Assembly: GCF_900105925.1 (NCBI RefSeq)
Contig: NZ_LT629791.1
Coordinates: 7,224,001-7,288,000 of the forward strand
Length of the DNA stretch: 64,000 nt
Direction: 5' to 3'
Source of the DNA: Jiangella alkaliphila
GTDB lineage: Bacteria > Actinomycetota > Actinomycetes > Jiangellales > Jiangellaceae
Shown here: positions 36,851-45,769 of the stretch, in pieces
Layout of the letters: each line of letters begins with the position of its first letter
Position numbering within the stretch: the first letter of the stretch is position 1
Translations under genes and position numbers: made by a program
Notes under the pieces: generated by a model
What the model was told of the DNA's origin: nothing
Seen by the model: the letters and a program-made list of their open reading frames with translations, nothing else
Database searches by the model: none

Positions 36851-38596
36851 TCAGCCGGGGTAGGCGGGACTGCGGGCGGGACCGATCTCCGTCCACGCGT
36901 TGCTGGACCGCTGCACGTACAGCACGCCGTCGCCGGACTCGAGGACGACGGGCAGGCCGGCGGCGGCGCCGACCCGCGAGGCATTCCCCGCGGGGAGGCC
37001 GCCGCGCGGGAGGGTCTCCTGGCCGGACAGCGCCGCGTGGAAGGGCTGCACCGCCTCACCCGCGCTCGACTCGGTCCGGAGGAGGATGACGACGGTGTCG
37101 GCGGCGCTCCAGGACGGGCTGGAGGAGCTCCACGCGACGTCGATGGCGACGCCCTCGGGGCCGATCGGCTGCGGACGAGCGTCGATGCGGATCGCGGCGT
37201 CGTTGTCGGCGTCGCGGACGACGTTGGCGACCAGCGCCTCGCCCCCGACCATGACCAGCGCGACCCGGGTGCCGTCAGGCGAGATGGCGAGACGGTCGAC
37301 GTCGCCGGTGAGGCTGGAGGCGTCGACGGCGACGGGCTGGCCGTCGGGGCGGACGACGACGATGCCGGGGCCCTCGGCGCCGTGATCGACGGCCCAGACC
37401 AGGTCGGTGCGGTCCCAGGCCGGCGAGACGAGGTCGGCGCCTTGGAAGAGGGTCTCGAGCGGCTCGTCCTCGCCGAACGAGGCGGCCTGCAGGGTGGTCC
37501 CGTCGGCGCTGATCACGACGCCGCGGTTGGCCGCCAGGTTCACCGCCACCTCGCTCGCGCCGGCCTGCTGGCCCAGCGGGCCGGGGACGGGCGTCATCTC
37601 ACCGTCGGACACGGACACGACGCCGGTCTCGCCGATCGCGTACAGCGGCGTGCCGGACGGCAGCACGGACGGGTCGTACCCGCTCAGCGGCGGGGCGTCC
37701 GGCGACAGCGGATCGCCCTGGATCAGCCGCACGCCGTCGACCTGGACGTCGACGCTCTCGACCTCGGGCAGCACGCCGAGCGTCCACGCGAGCTGCGCGA
37801 CCATCCGCTCGCGCGCCTCCTCATCGGCCAGCGCCGCGTCCGAGCTCAGCCGGATCGTCGCCACGCCGTTGTCGACGGGGACGGCGTCGATGCTCAGCTG
37901 CGCGCCGTCGGGGAAGGCCGTGGCGACGGCCGGCGCCAGCCACTCCGTCGGGCCGCTCAGCACCTTGCGGGCCAGCAGCGTCGCGGTCGCGTCGTTGGCG
38001 GTGCGCGGCAGGTAGACGACGTCGGGCACCAGCACCTCGAAGCCCGGGTCGAAGAAGTACACGTTGCGGGCCTGGTACTCGCGCTCGAAGCTGAAGTCGG
38101 AGATCAGGATGCCCGGCGGCGGGTTGGCGATGCGCCACTCGCCGTCGACCTGCTGCAGTTGCAGGTCGAACTCCGGCGGCTGCGTCGGGTCGGGGTTCTC
38201 GGTGAACGCGCCGTCGGCGCCGACCTCGCCGCGCGGCGTCGTCCGCACATGGACGGTGTTCTCGCTGAGCGGTTCGACCACTGGGTTGGCCTCGTAGTGC
38301 ACCGCGACCCGGGCGGACGGGTCCCAGTCCGCGGCGGCCTCGTCGGTGAGGTACTCGCGGGCGGTCTCGTAGCCGGGCTGGTACGAGGCCATCGCCTGGA
38401 GGAACCCGTCGACGATCTGCTGCGGCGTCATGCCTGGCAGCGGTGGTGCCTCGATGACCTCGATGTAGCGGTCCTGCTCGTCCGGCTGTGGGGCACCCGC
38501 GTCGAGCACCGGACCGGACGTCGGGATCTCGCTGCACCCGGCGACGACGGCGGCGGTGGCCAGCACAGCGACGGTGAGGGCGACGCGGCTACGCAT
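36851..38596 (-). CDS. lpqB: Lipoprotein LpqB, partner of MtrAB
   Basis: A 581-residue lipoprotein. Signal and lipobox VAVLATAAVVAGC (about residues 9-21), an N-terminal LpqB domain, a GerMN domain (about 200-320), then a beta-propeller-like C-terminal half (AWDRTDLVWAVDHG, LAISPDGTRVALVMVGG). In mycobacteria LpqB binds the external part of MtrB and tunes MtrA phosphorylation and cell division. ATG 38596 overlaps the mtrB stop by 8 nt, so the two are translationally coupled. Confidence 0.95.
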   Translation of the reverse strand: MRSRVALTVAVLATAAVVAGCSEIPTSGPVLDAGAPQPDEQDRYIEVIEAPPLPGMTPQQIVDGFLQAMASYQPGYETAREYLTDEAAADWDPSARVAVHYEANPVVEPLSENTVHVRTTPRGEVGADGAFTENPDPTQPPEFDLQLQQVDGEWRIANPPPGILISDFSFEREYQARNVYFFDPGFEVLVPDVVYLPRTANDATATLLARKVLSGPTEWLAPAVATAFPDGAQLSIDAVPVDNGVATIRLSSDAALADEEARERMVAQLAWTLGVLPEVESVDVQVDGVRLIQGDPLSPDAPPLSGYDPSVLPSGTPLYAIGETGVVSVSDGEMTPVPGPLGQQAGASEVAVNLAANRGVVISADGTTLQAASFGEDEPLETLFQGADLVSPAWDRTDLVWAVDHGAEGPGIVVVRPDGQPVAVDASSLTGDVDRLAISPDGTRVALVMVGGEALVANVVRDADNDAAIRIDARPQPIGPEGVAIDVAWSSSSPSWSAADTVVILLRTESSAGEAVQPFHAALSGQETLPRGGLPAGNASRVGAAAGLPVVLESGDGVLYVQRSSNAWTEIGPARSPAYPG

Positions 38597-40382
38597 GCCG
38601 GCCCACCTCCTCCGCCGACGCGGACGCGGACGGCGCCGCCGGCGCGGGCTCGACCTCGGGCGGCGCCGCCGACGTGACAGGCGAGTCGCTCTCGGCCGGG
38701 ACGATGCGGCGGTACGGCGCCCCGATGGCGCTGGCGTCGACCAGCCCGCCGTCGCGGACGTCCTCCGGGACCAGCGCCAGCGGCGACGAGCGCAGGTCGT
38801 CGCCGGCCAGCCGCGGCACCGTGAGCCGGAACTGCGACCCCTCGCCGGGCTCGCCCCACACCTGCAGCCAGCCGCCGTGCAGCCGGGCGTCCTCCAGCGC
38901 GATGGACAGCCCGAGCCCGGTACCGCCGGTGGTCCGCGCCCGGGCCGGGTCGGCGCGCCAGAACCGGTGGAAGACCAGCGACGACTCGCCCGGCTTCAGG
39001 CCGACGCCGTGGTCGCGGACGGTGACGGCGACGGCGTGGTCGTCGGCGGCGACGGTGACGCGGACGTCGTGGCCCTCGCCGTGCTCGACGGCGTTGACGA
39101 CGAGGTTGCGGACGATGCGCTCGATGCGCCGGGCGTCGATCTCGGCCATCGCCGGCTCGACCGGCACGTCGACGACCAGCTCGCTGCCCTTCTCGACGGC
39201 CAGCGGCGTGGCGGCGTCGACGACCTTGTGCACGACGTCGCGGACGTCGTACCGCTCGGAGTTGAGCGCGGCGGCGCCGGCGTCGAACCGGCTGATCTCC
39301 AGCAGGTCGGTGAGCAGCGCCTCGAACCGGTCCAGCTGGGCCTGCAGCAGCTCGACCGAGCGCTCGGTGATGGGGTCGAACTGGCCGCGCGACTCGTACA
39401 GGACGTCCGCGGCCATACGCACCGTCGTCAGCGGCGTGCGCAGCTCGTGCGAGACGTCGGAGACGAACTGCTGCTGCATACGCGACAGATCCTCGAGCTG
39501 GCCGATCTGGTGCTGCAGGCTGGCCGCCATCTGGTTGAAGCTCATCGCCAGCCGGGCGAGGTCGTCGCGGCCGCGGACGGCCATGCGCTCGGCCAGGTTG
39601 CCGGCCGAGAACCGCTCCGCGATGCGCGCCGCCAGCCGGACCGGCGTCACGACCTGTCGTGCGACCAGCCAGGCCAGCGCGCACAGCAGCACGATCAGCA
39701 GCACGCCGGCCGTCGCCAGCGCCGTCAGGACGAGGTCGATGGTCTGCTGCTGCTCGGTCAGCGGGAACAGGTAGTACAGCTCGTAGTCGCCGCCGTACGG
39801 GTCGGTGATCTGCCCGCCGACCGCCAGGCCGGGCACCTCTCGGCCGTCGAGGTAGCGCATCGACGTGTACGTACGGAAGATCCGCTCCTCGTCGGCGACC
39901 CGCTCGCGCAGGGCGTCGGGAACGCTCAGCGGGCTGACGGCGGAACGGTACGTCCGCGCGCCCTCGCCGCCGAGCACGACGATCTCGTACAGCGGGTCGC
40001 TCGCGGCGGACGTGTTGCCGCTGGCCGCGAGCGTCTCGACGATGCTCGTCAGCGTCTGCCGCAGCTCGTCGGGTGGGCGGTCGGAGACCGCGAGCGTGCG
40101 CTGGGCGCTGTCGACGCCCGCGGCGGCGTCGGCGACGGCCGCGTCGGCGTGCGCCTGCAGCAGCCCGTCGGTGATCTGCCGCGACAGCGTCACGCCCAGC
40201 AGCGACACGACGACCAGCGACAGCGCCAGCGTCGCCGTGATGACCCGCAGCTGGATCGAGCGCCGCCAAGCGCCGCGGACCAGCCGCCACGGCCGCATCG
40301 CCCACTGGGCCAGGCGCGGCAGGAACCGCGACAGCGCGTCGGCGCCCGCCGCCGCGCCGTCCCCGCTGACGGGACCGATCAT
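38589..40382 (-). CDS. mtrB: Sensor histidine kinase MtrB
   Basis: A 597-residue membrane kinase. Two membrane helices (about residues 48-70 and 220-242) flank an external sensor domain, followed by HAMP, the dimerisation/phosphoacceptor box FVSDVSHELRTPLTTVRM (H-box histidine), and ATPase boxes NLVVNAVEHGEG (N), DHGVGL (G1) and GTGLGLSIALED (G2). It phosphorylates MtrA, controlling cell-wall and division genes. ATG 40382 begins 4 nt after the mtrA stop with GGTGAG before it; an overlapping GTG at 40418 is less likely. The C-terminal 70 residues are disordered. Confidence 0.96.
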   Translation of the reverse strand: MIGPVSGDGAAAGADALSRFLPRLAQWAMRPWRLVRGAWRRSIQLRVITATLALSLVVVSLLGVTLSRQITDGLLQAHADAAVADAAAGVDSAQRTLAVSDRPPDELRQTLTSIVETLAASGNTSAASDPLYEIVVLGGEGARTYRSAVSPLSVPDALRERVADEERIFRTYTSMRYLDGREVPGLAVGGQITDPYGGDYELYYLFPLTEQQQTIDLVLTALATAGVLLIVLLCALAWLVARQVVTPVRLAARIAERFSAGNLAERMAVRGRDDLARLAMSFNQMAASLQHQIGQLEDLSRMQQQFVSDVSHELRTPLTTVRMAADVLYESRGQFDPITERSVELLQAQLDRFEALLTDLLEISRFDAGAAALNSERYDVRDVVHKVVDAATPLAVEKGSELVVDVPVEPAMAEIDARRIERIVRNLVVNAVEHGEGHDVRVTVAADDHAVAVTVRDHGVGLKPGESSLVFHRFWRADPARARTTGGTGLGLSIALEDARLHGGWLQVWGEPGEGSQFRLTVPRLAGDDLRSSPLALVPEDVRDGGLVDASAIGAPYRRIVPAESDSPVTSAAPPEVEPAPAAPSASASAEEVGRHA

Positions 40383-40386
40383 CCGC

Positions 40387-41112
40387 TCACCCAGGTCCGG
40401 CCTTGTACCCCACACCACGGACGGTCACGACGATCTCGGGTCGTTCGGGGTCGTGCTCGATCTTCGAGCGCAGCCGCTGGACGTGCACGTTGACCAGCCG
40501 GGTGTCGGTGGCGTGGCGGTAGCCCCACACCTTCTCGAGCAGCTCCTCGCGGGTGAACACCTGCCACGGGCGCCGGGCCAGGCAGGCGAGCAGGTCGAAC
40601 TCGAGCGGCGTCAGCGAGATCGGCTGACCGTCGCGCTTGACCGAGTGACCGGCGACGTCGATGACGACGTCACCGACCTGCAGCGTCTCGGGCTTCGGGT
40701 CGTCGGTGCGGCGCAACCGGGCGCGCACACGCGCGACCAGTTCCTTCGGCTTGAACGGCTTGACGACGTAGTCGTCGGCGCCCGACTCGAGGCCCACGAC
40801 GATGTCGACGGTGTCGCTCTTGGCAGTGAGCATGACGATCGGCACGCCGGACTCGGCGCGGATCTCCTTGCAGACGTCGATGCCGTCGCGGCCGGGGAGC
40901 ATCAGGTCGAGCAGCACGAGGTCCGGCTTGAACTCCCGGAAGGCGGGAAGTACGTCGTCGCCGCGCGTGATGATCGCGTGCTCGTACCCCTCACCGCGCA
41001 GCACGATCCCGAGCATCTCCGCCAACGCGGTGTCGTCGTCGACGATGAGCACACGTCCCTTCATGTCCATATCGTGACACCGAAGAGGCCTCAGAGTGAA
41101 AAAGTCGCTCAT
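40387..41112 (-). CDS. mtrA: Response regulator MtrA
   Basis: OmpR/PhoB-family regulator: receiver domain with the acidic pocket VDDD, phosphoacceptor in LVLLDLMLPGRDG, Thr in MLTAKS and Lys in VKPFKP, then a winged helix (LTPLEFDLLACLARRPWQVFTREELLEKVWGYRHATDTRLVN region). It is essential in mycobacteria and controls division and wall hydrolases. Start is uncertain: ATG 41112 (241 residues) has a textbook GGAGG 7 nt upstream, while ATG 41070 or 41064 gives the usual 225-227 residues but has no good ribosome site. I list the longer form because of the ribosome site. Confidence 0.95.
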   Translation of the reverse strand: MSDFFTLRPLRCHDMDMKGRVLIVDDDTALAEMLGIVLRGEGYEHAIITRGDDVLPAFREFKPDLVLLDLMLPGRDGIDVCKEIRAESGVPIVMLTAKSDTVDIVVGLESGADDYVVKPFKPKELVARVRARLRRTDDPKPETLQVGDVVIDVAGHSVKRDGQPISLTPLEFDLLACLARRPWQVFTREELLEKVWGYRHATDTRLVNVHVQRLRSKIEHDPERPEIVVTVRGVGYKAGPG

Positions 41113-41259
41113 CAGCGTGCCTCCGGGACGCTCCGGTGGGTCGTCTGAGTGTCGTCGCGGGACGTGACAGGATTGAGCTGAGACCGGCGTGTCCGCGGGT
41201 CGCAGGCACGCGGCGGCGACGGCCGGGAACGGCCGGCCGGTGCGGAAGAAGGGAGCCCG

Positions 41260-42786
41260 ATGTCCGGGATCGCGGGGTCGCCTCCGCCGGATGACGACGC
41301 GGCGCGCGACGACACCGCGCCCGCTTCCGGCGACGACGCGGCCCGCGCGCAGCCGAGTCCGGCCGACGGTCCGCCGGAGCCGCCGCCATATCCGGGCTGG
41401 TCGCCGCAGCAGCCGGGCGCGGCGGGCGGCGCCGGGACGAGCGGGCCGGGCGCTGGAGCACCGGGTGACCAGGGCGGCGACGCGCCGGGCGATCCGGGTC
41501 GCGGCTGGAACACCGGCGGCTGGGATCAGCCCCGCGGCCAGCAGGGCTGGCAGCAGCCGACCGCGAGCCGGCCGGGTGGCTGGGACCGGCCCGGCGGACC
41601 CACGTACAGCGGCCCGGCCGCCCCCGGCCAGAGCGGTCCAGCCGGCCAGACCGGCCCCGGTGGCCCGGCCGGCGGCTACGGCCCGGGTCCGGCCTACGGA
41701 CCGGGCGGACCGGGCGGGCCAGCCGCACCGGGCGGCCCCGGCCAGCAGTACGGCCAGGGCTACGGCGCGTGGTCGTCCGGCCCCGGCCCGGCGTGGCAGG
41801 CGCCGGACGTGAAGCCGGGGGTGATCCCGCTGCGCCCGCTCGGGGTGACCGAGATCCTCGACGGCGCCATCACGACGATCCGGCGCAACCTCGCCGCCAT
41901 GCTCGGCCTGTCCGCCGTCGTGGCGGCCGTGACCCAGCTGTTCTTCGGGTTCATCCTGGCCTGGGTGTTCGGCGACAGCATCACGCAGCCCGACCTCGGG
42001 CTGTCCGACTCCGAGGCGATCGACGACTTCGCGCAGCGGGTTCCGGCCATCATGGTCGGCTATCTCGTCACGCAGCTCGCGACCGTGTTCCTCACCGGTG
42101 TGCTGACGGTCGTCGTCGGGCAGGCGGTGCTGGGCCGCGATCTCACCATCCGCCAGGCCTGGAACTCGTCCAAGGGCAGGATGCTGCGGCTCCTGGGGCT
42201 GACGCTGCTCTACACGCTCATCTGGTTCAGCCCGACCATCGGGGTCGTGGTGCTGGCCCTCCTGCTGAGCCTCGTCGGCGGCACGGCCGCGGCGCTGGTC
42301 GCCGTGCTCGGCGGGCTGGCGGCCATTCCGCTGACCGTGTGGCTGTACGTCCGCTACGCGCTGTCGATGCCGGCGTTGATGCTCGAGACGACGACCACCG
42401 GCGGCGCCACGCGGCCGATCCGCATTCGCGAGGCGCTGCGCCGGTCGGCGGCGCTGGTGACGACGTCGTGGTGGCGGGTGTTCGCCATCCTGCTGCTGAT
42501 CAGGATCATCGTCTTCCTGATCGAGCAGGTCGTGGCGGTGCCGTTCGGGGTGCCGACGATGCTCGACACCGCCATCAGCGACGAGCCGCTTGCCTGGTAC
42601 GCCTTGAACACGCTAGCGCTGATGATCGCCGCCGCCATCACCGCCCCGTTCACGGCGGCCGCGGTCGCCCTGCTGTACATCGACCGGCGCATCCGGCGTG
42701 AAGGTCTCGACATCGAGCTGGCCCGCGCCGCCGGCGTCGACCTGCACGGCCGCGGCGGCACCGGAGCGCCACCAGGCCCGCCGTGA
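41260..42786 (+). CDS. Membrane protein with Pro/Gly-rich N terminus (GPDPase_memb-like)
   Basis: A 508-residue protein. Residues 1-185 are a Gly/Pro/Gln/Ala-rich disordered cytoplasmic region with repeated GPGGPGG and QPxGWxxPGG units. After PLRPLGVTEILDGAITTIRRNL come about six membrane helices, resembling the membrane region placed before GDPD enzymes (GPDPase_memb), without an enzyme domain. AAGGGAG lies about 6 nt before ATG 41260. It is the first gene of a tight operon with the DUF4129, DUF4350, MoxR and DUF58 genes and is divergent from mtrA. Confidence 0.82.
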   Translation: MSGIAGSPPPDDDAARDDTAPASGDDAARAQPSPADGPPEPPPYPGWSPQQPGAAGGAGTSGPGAGAPGDQGGDAPGDPGRGWNTGGWDQPRGQQGWQQPTASRPGGWDRPGGPTYSGPAAPGQSGPAGQTGPGGPAGGYGPGPAYGPGGPGGPAAPGGPGQQYGQGYGAWSSGPGPAWQAPDVKPGVIPLRPLGVTEILDGAITTIRRNLAAMLGLSAVVAAVTQLFFGFILAWVFGDSITQPDLGLSDSEAIDDFAQRVPAIMVGYLVTQLATVFLTGVLTVVVGQAVLGRDLTIRQAWNSSKGRMLRLLGLTLLYTLIWFSPTIGVVVLALLLSLVGGTAAALVAVLGGLAAIPLTVWLYVRYALSMPALMLETTTTGGATRPIRIREALRRSAALVTTSWWRVFAILLLIRIIVFLIEQVVAVPFGVPTMLDTAISDEPLAWYALNTLALMIAAAITAPFTAAAVALLYIDRRIRREGLDIELARAAGVDLHGRGGTGAPPGPP

Positions 42787-43448
42787 TCACTGCGTCGATC
42801 CCGGTCGACCTCGGCCGCGACGAGGCCCGCGACCTCGCCCGGCAGGAGCTCTCGCAGCCGTCCTACGACCGCGACACCCCGATCGTCACGCGGGTGCTGC
42901 GCTGGCTCGCCGAGCAGGTCGACCGCATCCTCGACGCCGCCTCCGGCACGCTGTCCAGCCAGGTCGGGCTGGCGATCGTCGTGGCCCTCGCGGTCGGGTT
43001 CGCCGCGTTCGTCATCCTGCGGGCCGGGCCGCTCGCCCGCCGCTCCGCCGAGCGGGCCGGCGCCGTCCTGCCCGACCGTCCGCGCAGCGCCGCCGAGTAC
43101 CGCGCCGCGGCCGACGACGCCGCCGCGCGCGGCGACTGGACCACCGCCGTCATCGAGCGGTTCCGGGCCGTCGTCGCCGGGCTGGAGGAGCGCGGCGTCC
43201 TCGACCCGCGGGCCGGCCGCACCGCCGACGAGGCGGCGCGCGAGGCCACCGCCGTCCTCGGCGAGCTGTCGCGGCCCGCCGGCGGCATGCACGCCGGCGC
43301 CCGGCTGTTCGACGGCGTCCGCTACGGCGCCGCGGCCGCGACGCAGGACGACGACCGGCTGCTGCGCGACCTCGAGCACGCCGTCGCCGAGGCGAAGCCC
43401 CGGCGCGACCCGGCCGACGACGAGCCCGTCCTGGCGGTGCCGCGGTGA
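42783..43448 (+). CDS. DUF4129 domain protein
   Basis: A 221-residue protein with one central membrane helix (VGLAIVVALAVGFAAFVILRAG, about residues 60-80) and a C-terminal DUF4129 domain (YRAAADDAAARGDWTTAVIERFRAVVAGLEERGVLDPRAGRTADEAAREA). DUF4129 is also found as the C-terminal part of transglutaminase-like proteins in MoxR/DUF58 operons. The first 45 residues include SQPSYDRDTPIVTRVLRWLAEQ. GTG 42783 overlaps the previous stop (GTGA). Function unknown. Confidence 0.88.
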   Translation: MITASIPVDLGRDEARDLARQELSQPSYDRDTPIVTRVLRWLAEQVDRILDAASGTLSSQVGLAIVVALAVGFAAFVILRAGPLARRSAERAGAVLPDRPRSAAEYRAAADDAAARGDWTTAVIERFRAVVAGLEERGVLDPRAGRTADEAAREATAVLGELSRPAGGMHAGARLFDGVRYGAAAATQDDDRLLRDLEHAVAEAKPRRDPADDEPVLAVPR

Positions 43449-44725
43449 GCAGTGCCGTCACCGCGCCGCCTGAGTCGCGGTCGCTCGACCCGACCGGCGC
43501 CGACCAGTGGCGGCGTTGGCGCCGGCCGCTCGCCGTTGTGGTGTTGTTGCTGCTCACGGCCGTGATCCTGGGCATCGCGCAGAGCCGGGCCAGCCGCGGC
43601 TTCCTCGACCCCGAGGGCGTCGACAACCCCGGCGCGCGGGCGCTGGCGCGGCTGCTGGACGACCAGGGCGTCGACGTCAGGCCGGTGCGGACCAACGCCG
43701 ACGCCGTGGCGGCCGCGGGCCCCGACGACACCGTGCTGGTGACGGTGCCCGACCTGCTCACGACCGGGCAGATCGACCGCCTCGTCGACACCGGCGCGCG
43801 GCTGGTGCTGGTGGCGGCGGAGCTGCGGGCCGCCGACTACGCGCCCGGGCTGTCTGCGGTGCTGGTCGACGAGCCGGGCTCGGTCGAGCCCGAGTGCGAC
43901 CTGCCGGTCGCCGAGCGCGCGGGGTCGGCGCGGCTGGGCGGGCTCGGCTACGACGGCTCCGTCAGCCGGTCCGCGGGCGCCGCCTGCTACCCCGTCGACG
44001 GCGAGCCGGCGCTGGCGGTCACGGCGACCGAGAGCGGCAGCCGGGTCGTGCTGCTCGGCACCGCCGACCCGCTGACCAACGAGCACCTCGACGACGACGG
44101 CAACGCCGCGCTGGCGCTGGGGCTGCTCGGCGAGACGGAGCAGCTGGTCTGGTACCGGCCGATCCCGGAGCAGGGCGCCGAGACGCCCGCCGCGTTCACC
44201 GACCAGCTGCCCGGCTGGGTCCGGGCCGGCGCCTGGCAGCTGGCGATCGCCGCGCTGCTGGCGGCGCTCTGGCGGGCCCGGCGGCTGGGCCGGCTGGTGC
44301 CCGAGCCGCTGCCGGTCGTCGTCCGGGCCAGCGAGACGACCGAGGGACGGGCCCGGCTGTACCGCCGCGGCCGGTCCCGCGAGCACGCCGCCGGCCTGCT
44401 GCGCGCGGCCGCGATCCGCCGGCTGGCCGCGACCACCCAGCTGCCCAGCGAGACCGGACCGGGAGCCGTCGACGCCCTGGTCACGACGCTCGCCACTCGC
44501 ACCGGCCGCCCGGCCGCCGAGATCGCCGCGCTGCTGACCGGCCCGCCGCCGGCCGACGACACCGGCCTGGTGCGGCTGGCCGACGACCTCGACGCCCTGG
44601 AGAATGCCGGAGGGTCAGGCAATACCGGCGGGCGATGGGGGGCCGGAGGTCCCCCTGAGCCCTCGGTCCAGGGCGAAAGCCGAAAGGAGAGAGTTCGTGA
44701 TTCATTGCATGACCCGACTGAATAG
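43445..44725 (+). CDS. DUF4350 domain membrane protein
   Basis: A 426-residue protein. First membrane helix about residues 28-48, then an external DUF4350 domain resembling a glutamine-amidotransferase-like Rossmann fold (SRGFLDPEGVDNPGARALARLLDDQGVDVR; DTVLVTVPDLL; RLVLVAAELRAADY), a second helix (AGAWQLAIAALLAALWRARRLGRLVPE) and a cytoplasmic tail. The start-to-tail plan is typical of DUF4350 proteins in MoxR operons. GTG 43445 overlaps the DUF4129 stop by 4 nt. The last 40 residues are low-complexity. Confidence 0.88.
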   Translation: MSSAVTAPPESRSLDPTGADQWRRWRRPLAVVVLLLLTAVILGIAQSRASRGFLDPEGVDNPGARALARLLDDQGVDVRPVRTNADAVAAAGPDDTVLVTVPDLLTTGQIDRLVDTGARLVLVAAELRAADYAPGLSAVLVDEPGSVEPECDLPVAERAGSARLGGLGYDGSVSRSAGAACYPVDGEPALAVTATESGSRVVLLGTADPLTNEHLDDDGNAALALGLLGETEQLVWYRPIPEQGAETPAAFTDQLPGWVRAGAWQLAIAALLAALWRARRLGRLVPEPLPVVVRASETTEGRARLYRRGRSREHAAGLLRAAAIRRLAATTQLPSETGPGAVDALVTTLATRTGRPAAEIAALLTGPPPADDTGLVRLADDLDALENAGGSGNTGGRWGAGGPPEPSVQGESRKERVRDSLHDPTE

Positions 44726-44785
44726 GGCTGCCGGTGTCCCCCGGGCCACCCGCACGACGCCCACCGGAAAGGATCCCCGTCCATC

Positions 44786-45769
44786 GTGACGTTCTCGGCG
44801 CAGTCCCCCGCACCCACGTCCGACGCCGCCCGCGCAGCGCTCACCGCCGTCCGCCAGGAGGTCGCGAAGGCCGTCGTCGGGCAGGACGCCGCCGTTAGCG
44901 GCCTGGTCATCGGGCTGCTCTGCCGCGGCCATGTGCTCCTCGAGGGCGTGCCCGGCGTCGCGAAGACGCTGCTGGTGCGGGCGCTCGCGGCGACGCTGGA
45001 GGTCGAGACGAAGCGGGTGCAGTTCACCCCCGACCTCATGCCCGGCGACATCACCGGCTCGCTGGTCTACGACGCGCGCACGGCGGAGTTCTCCTTCGCC
45101 GAGGGCCCGGTCTTCACCAACCTGCTGCTCGCCGACGAGATCAACCGGACGCCGCCGAAGACCCAGGCCGCCCTGCTGGAGGCGATGGAGGAGCGGCAGG
45201 TCTCCGTCGACGGCCAGCCGCGCGCGCTGCCCGACCCGTTCCTCGTCGCCGCCACCCAGAACCCGGTCGAGTACGAGGGCACCTACCCGCTGCCCGAGGC
45301 GCAGCTGGACCGCTTCCTGCTCAAGCTCACCGTCACGGTGTCCGAGCGCGACGACGAGATCGCCGTGTTGCGCCGGCACGCCGGCGGGTTCGACCCGCGC
45401 GACCTCGCGGCGGCCGGCGTCCAGGCGGTCGCCGGCCCGGCCGACCTCGCGGCCGCGCGCGCCGCCGTCACCGCCGTCCGGGTCGATCCCGACGTGCTCG
45501 GCTACATCGTCGACGTCTGCCGGGCCACCCGCATGTCGCCGTCGGTGCAGCTGGGCGTCTCGCCGCGTGGCGCGACGGCGCTGCTGAAGACGGCCCGCGC
45601 GTGGGCCTGGCTGTCCGGGCGCGGATTCGTGACGCCCGACGACGTCAAGGCGCTGGCCCGGCCGACGCTGCGGCACCGGCTGACGCTGCGGCCCGAGGCC
45701 GAGATGGAGGGCGTCACCGCCGACTCCGTGCTCGAGACGGTCCTGGCCACAGTCCCCGTCCCGCGCTGA
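44786..45769 (+). CDS. MoxR family AAA+ ATPase
   Basis: A 327-residue chaperone-type ATPase. Motifs: Walker A EGVPGVAKT, Walker B LLLADEINRTPPKTQAALLEAMEE, sensor 1 VAATQNPVEYEGTYPLPEAQLDRF, and the arginine-rich lid (LSGRGFVTPDDVKALARP). MoxR proteins help fold or activate partner complexes and are nearly always paired with DUF58/von Willebrand-A-like proteins, as here. AAAGGA precedes GTG 44786 by about 12 nt. The stop overlaps the DUF58 ATG (TGATG). Confidence 0.95.
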   Translation: MTFSAQSPAPTSDAARAALTAVRQEVAKAVVGQDAAVSGLVIGLLCRGHVLLEGVPGVAKTLLVRALAATLEVETKRVQFTPDLMPGDITGSLVYDARTAEFSFAEGPVFTNLLLADEINRTPPKTQAALLEAMEERQVSVDGQPRALPDPFLVAATQNPVEYEGTYPLPEAQLDRFLLKLTVTVSERDDEIAVLRRHAGGFDPRDLAAAGVQAVAGPADLAAARAAVTAVRVDPDVLGYIVDVCRATRMSPSVQLGVSPRGATALLKTARAWAWLSGRGFVTPDDVKALARPTLRHRLTLRPEAEMEGVTADSVLETVLATVPVPR

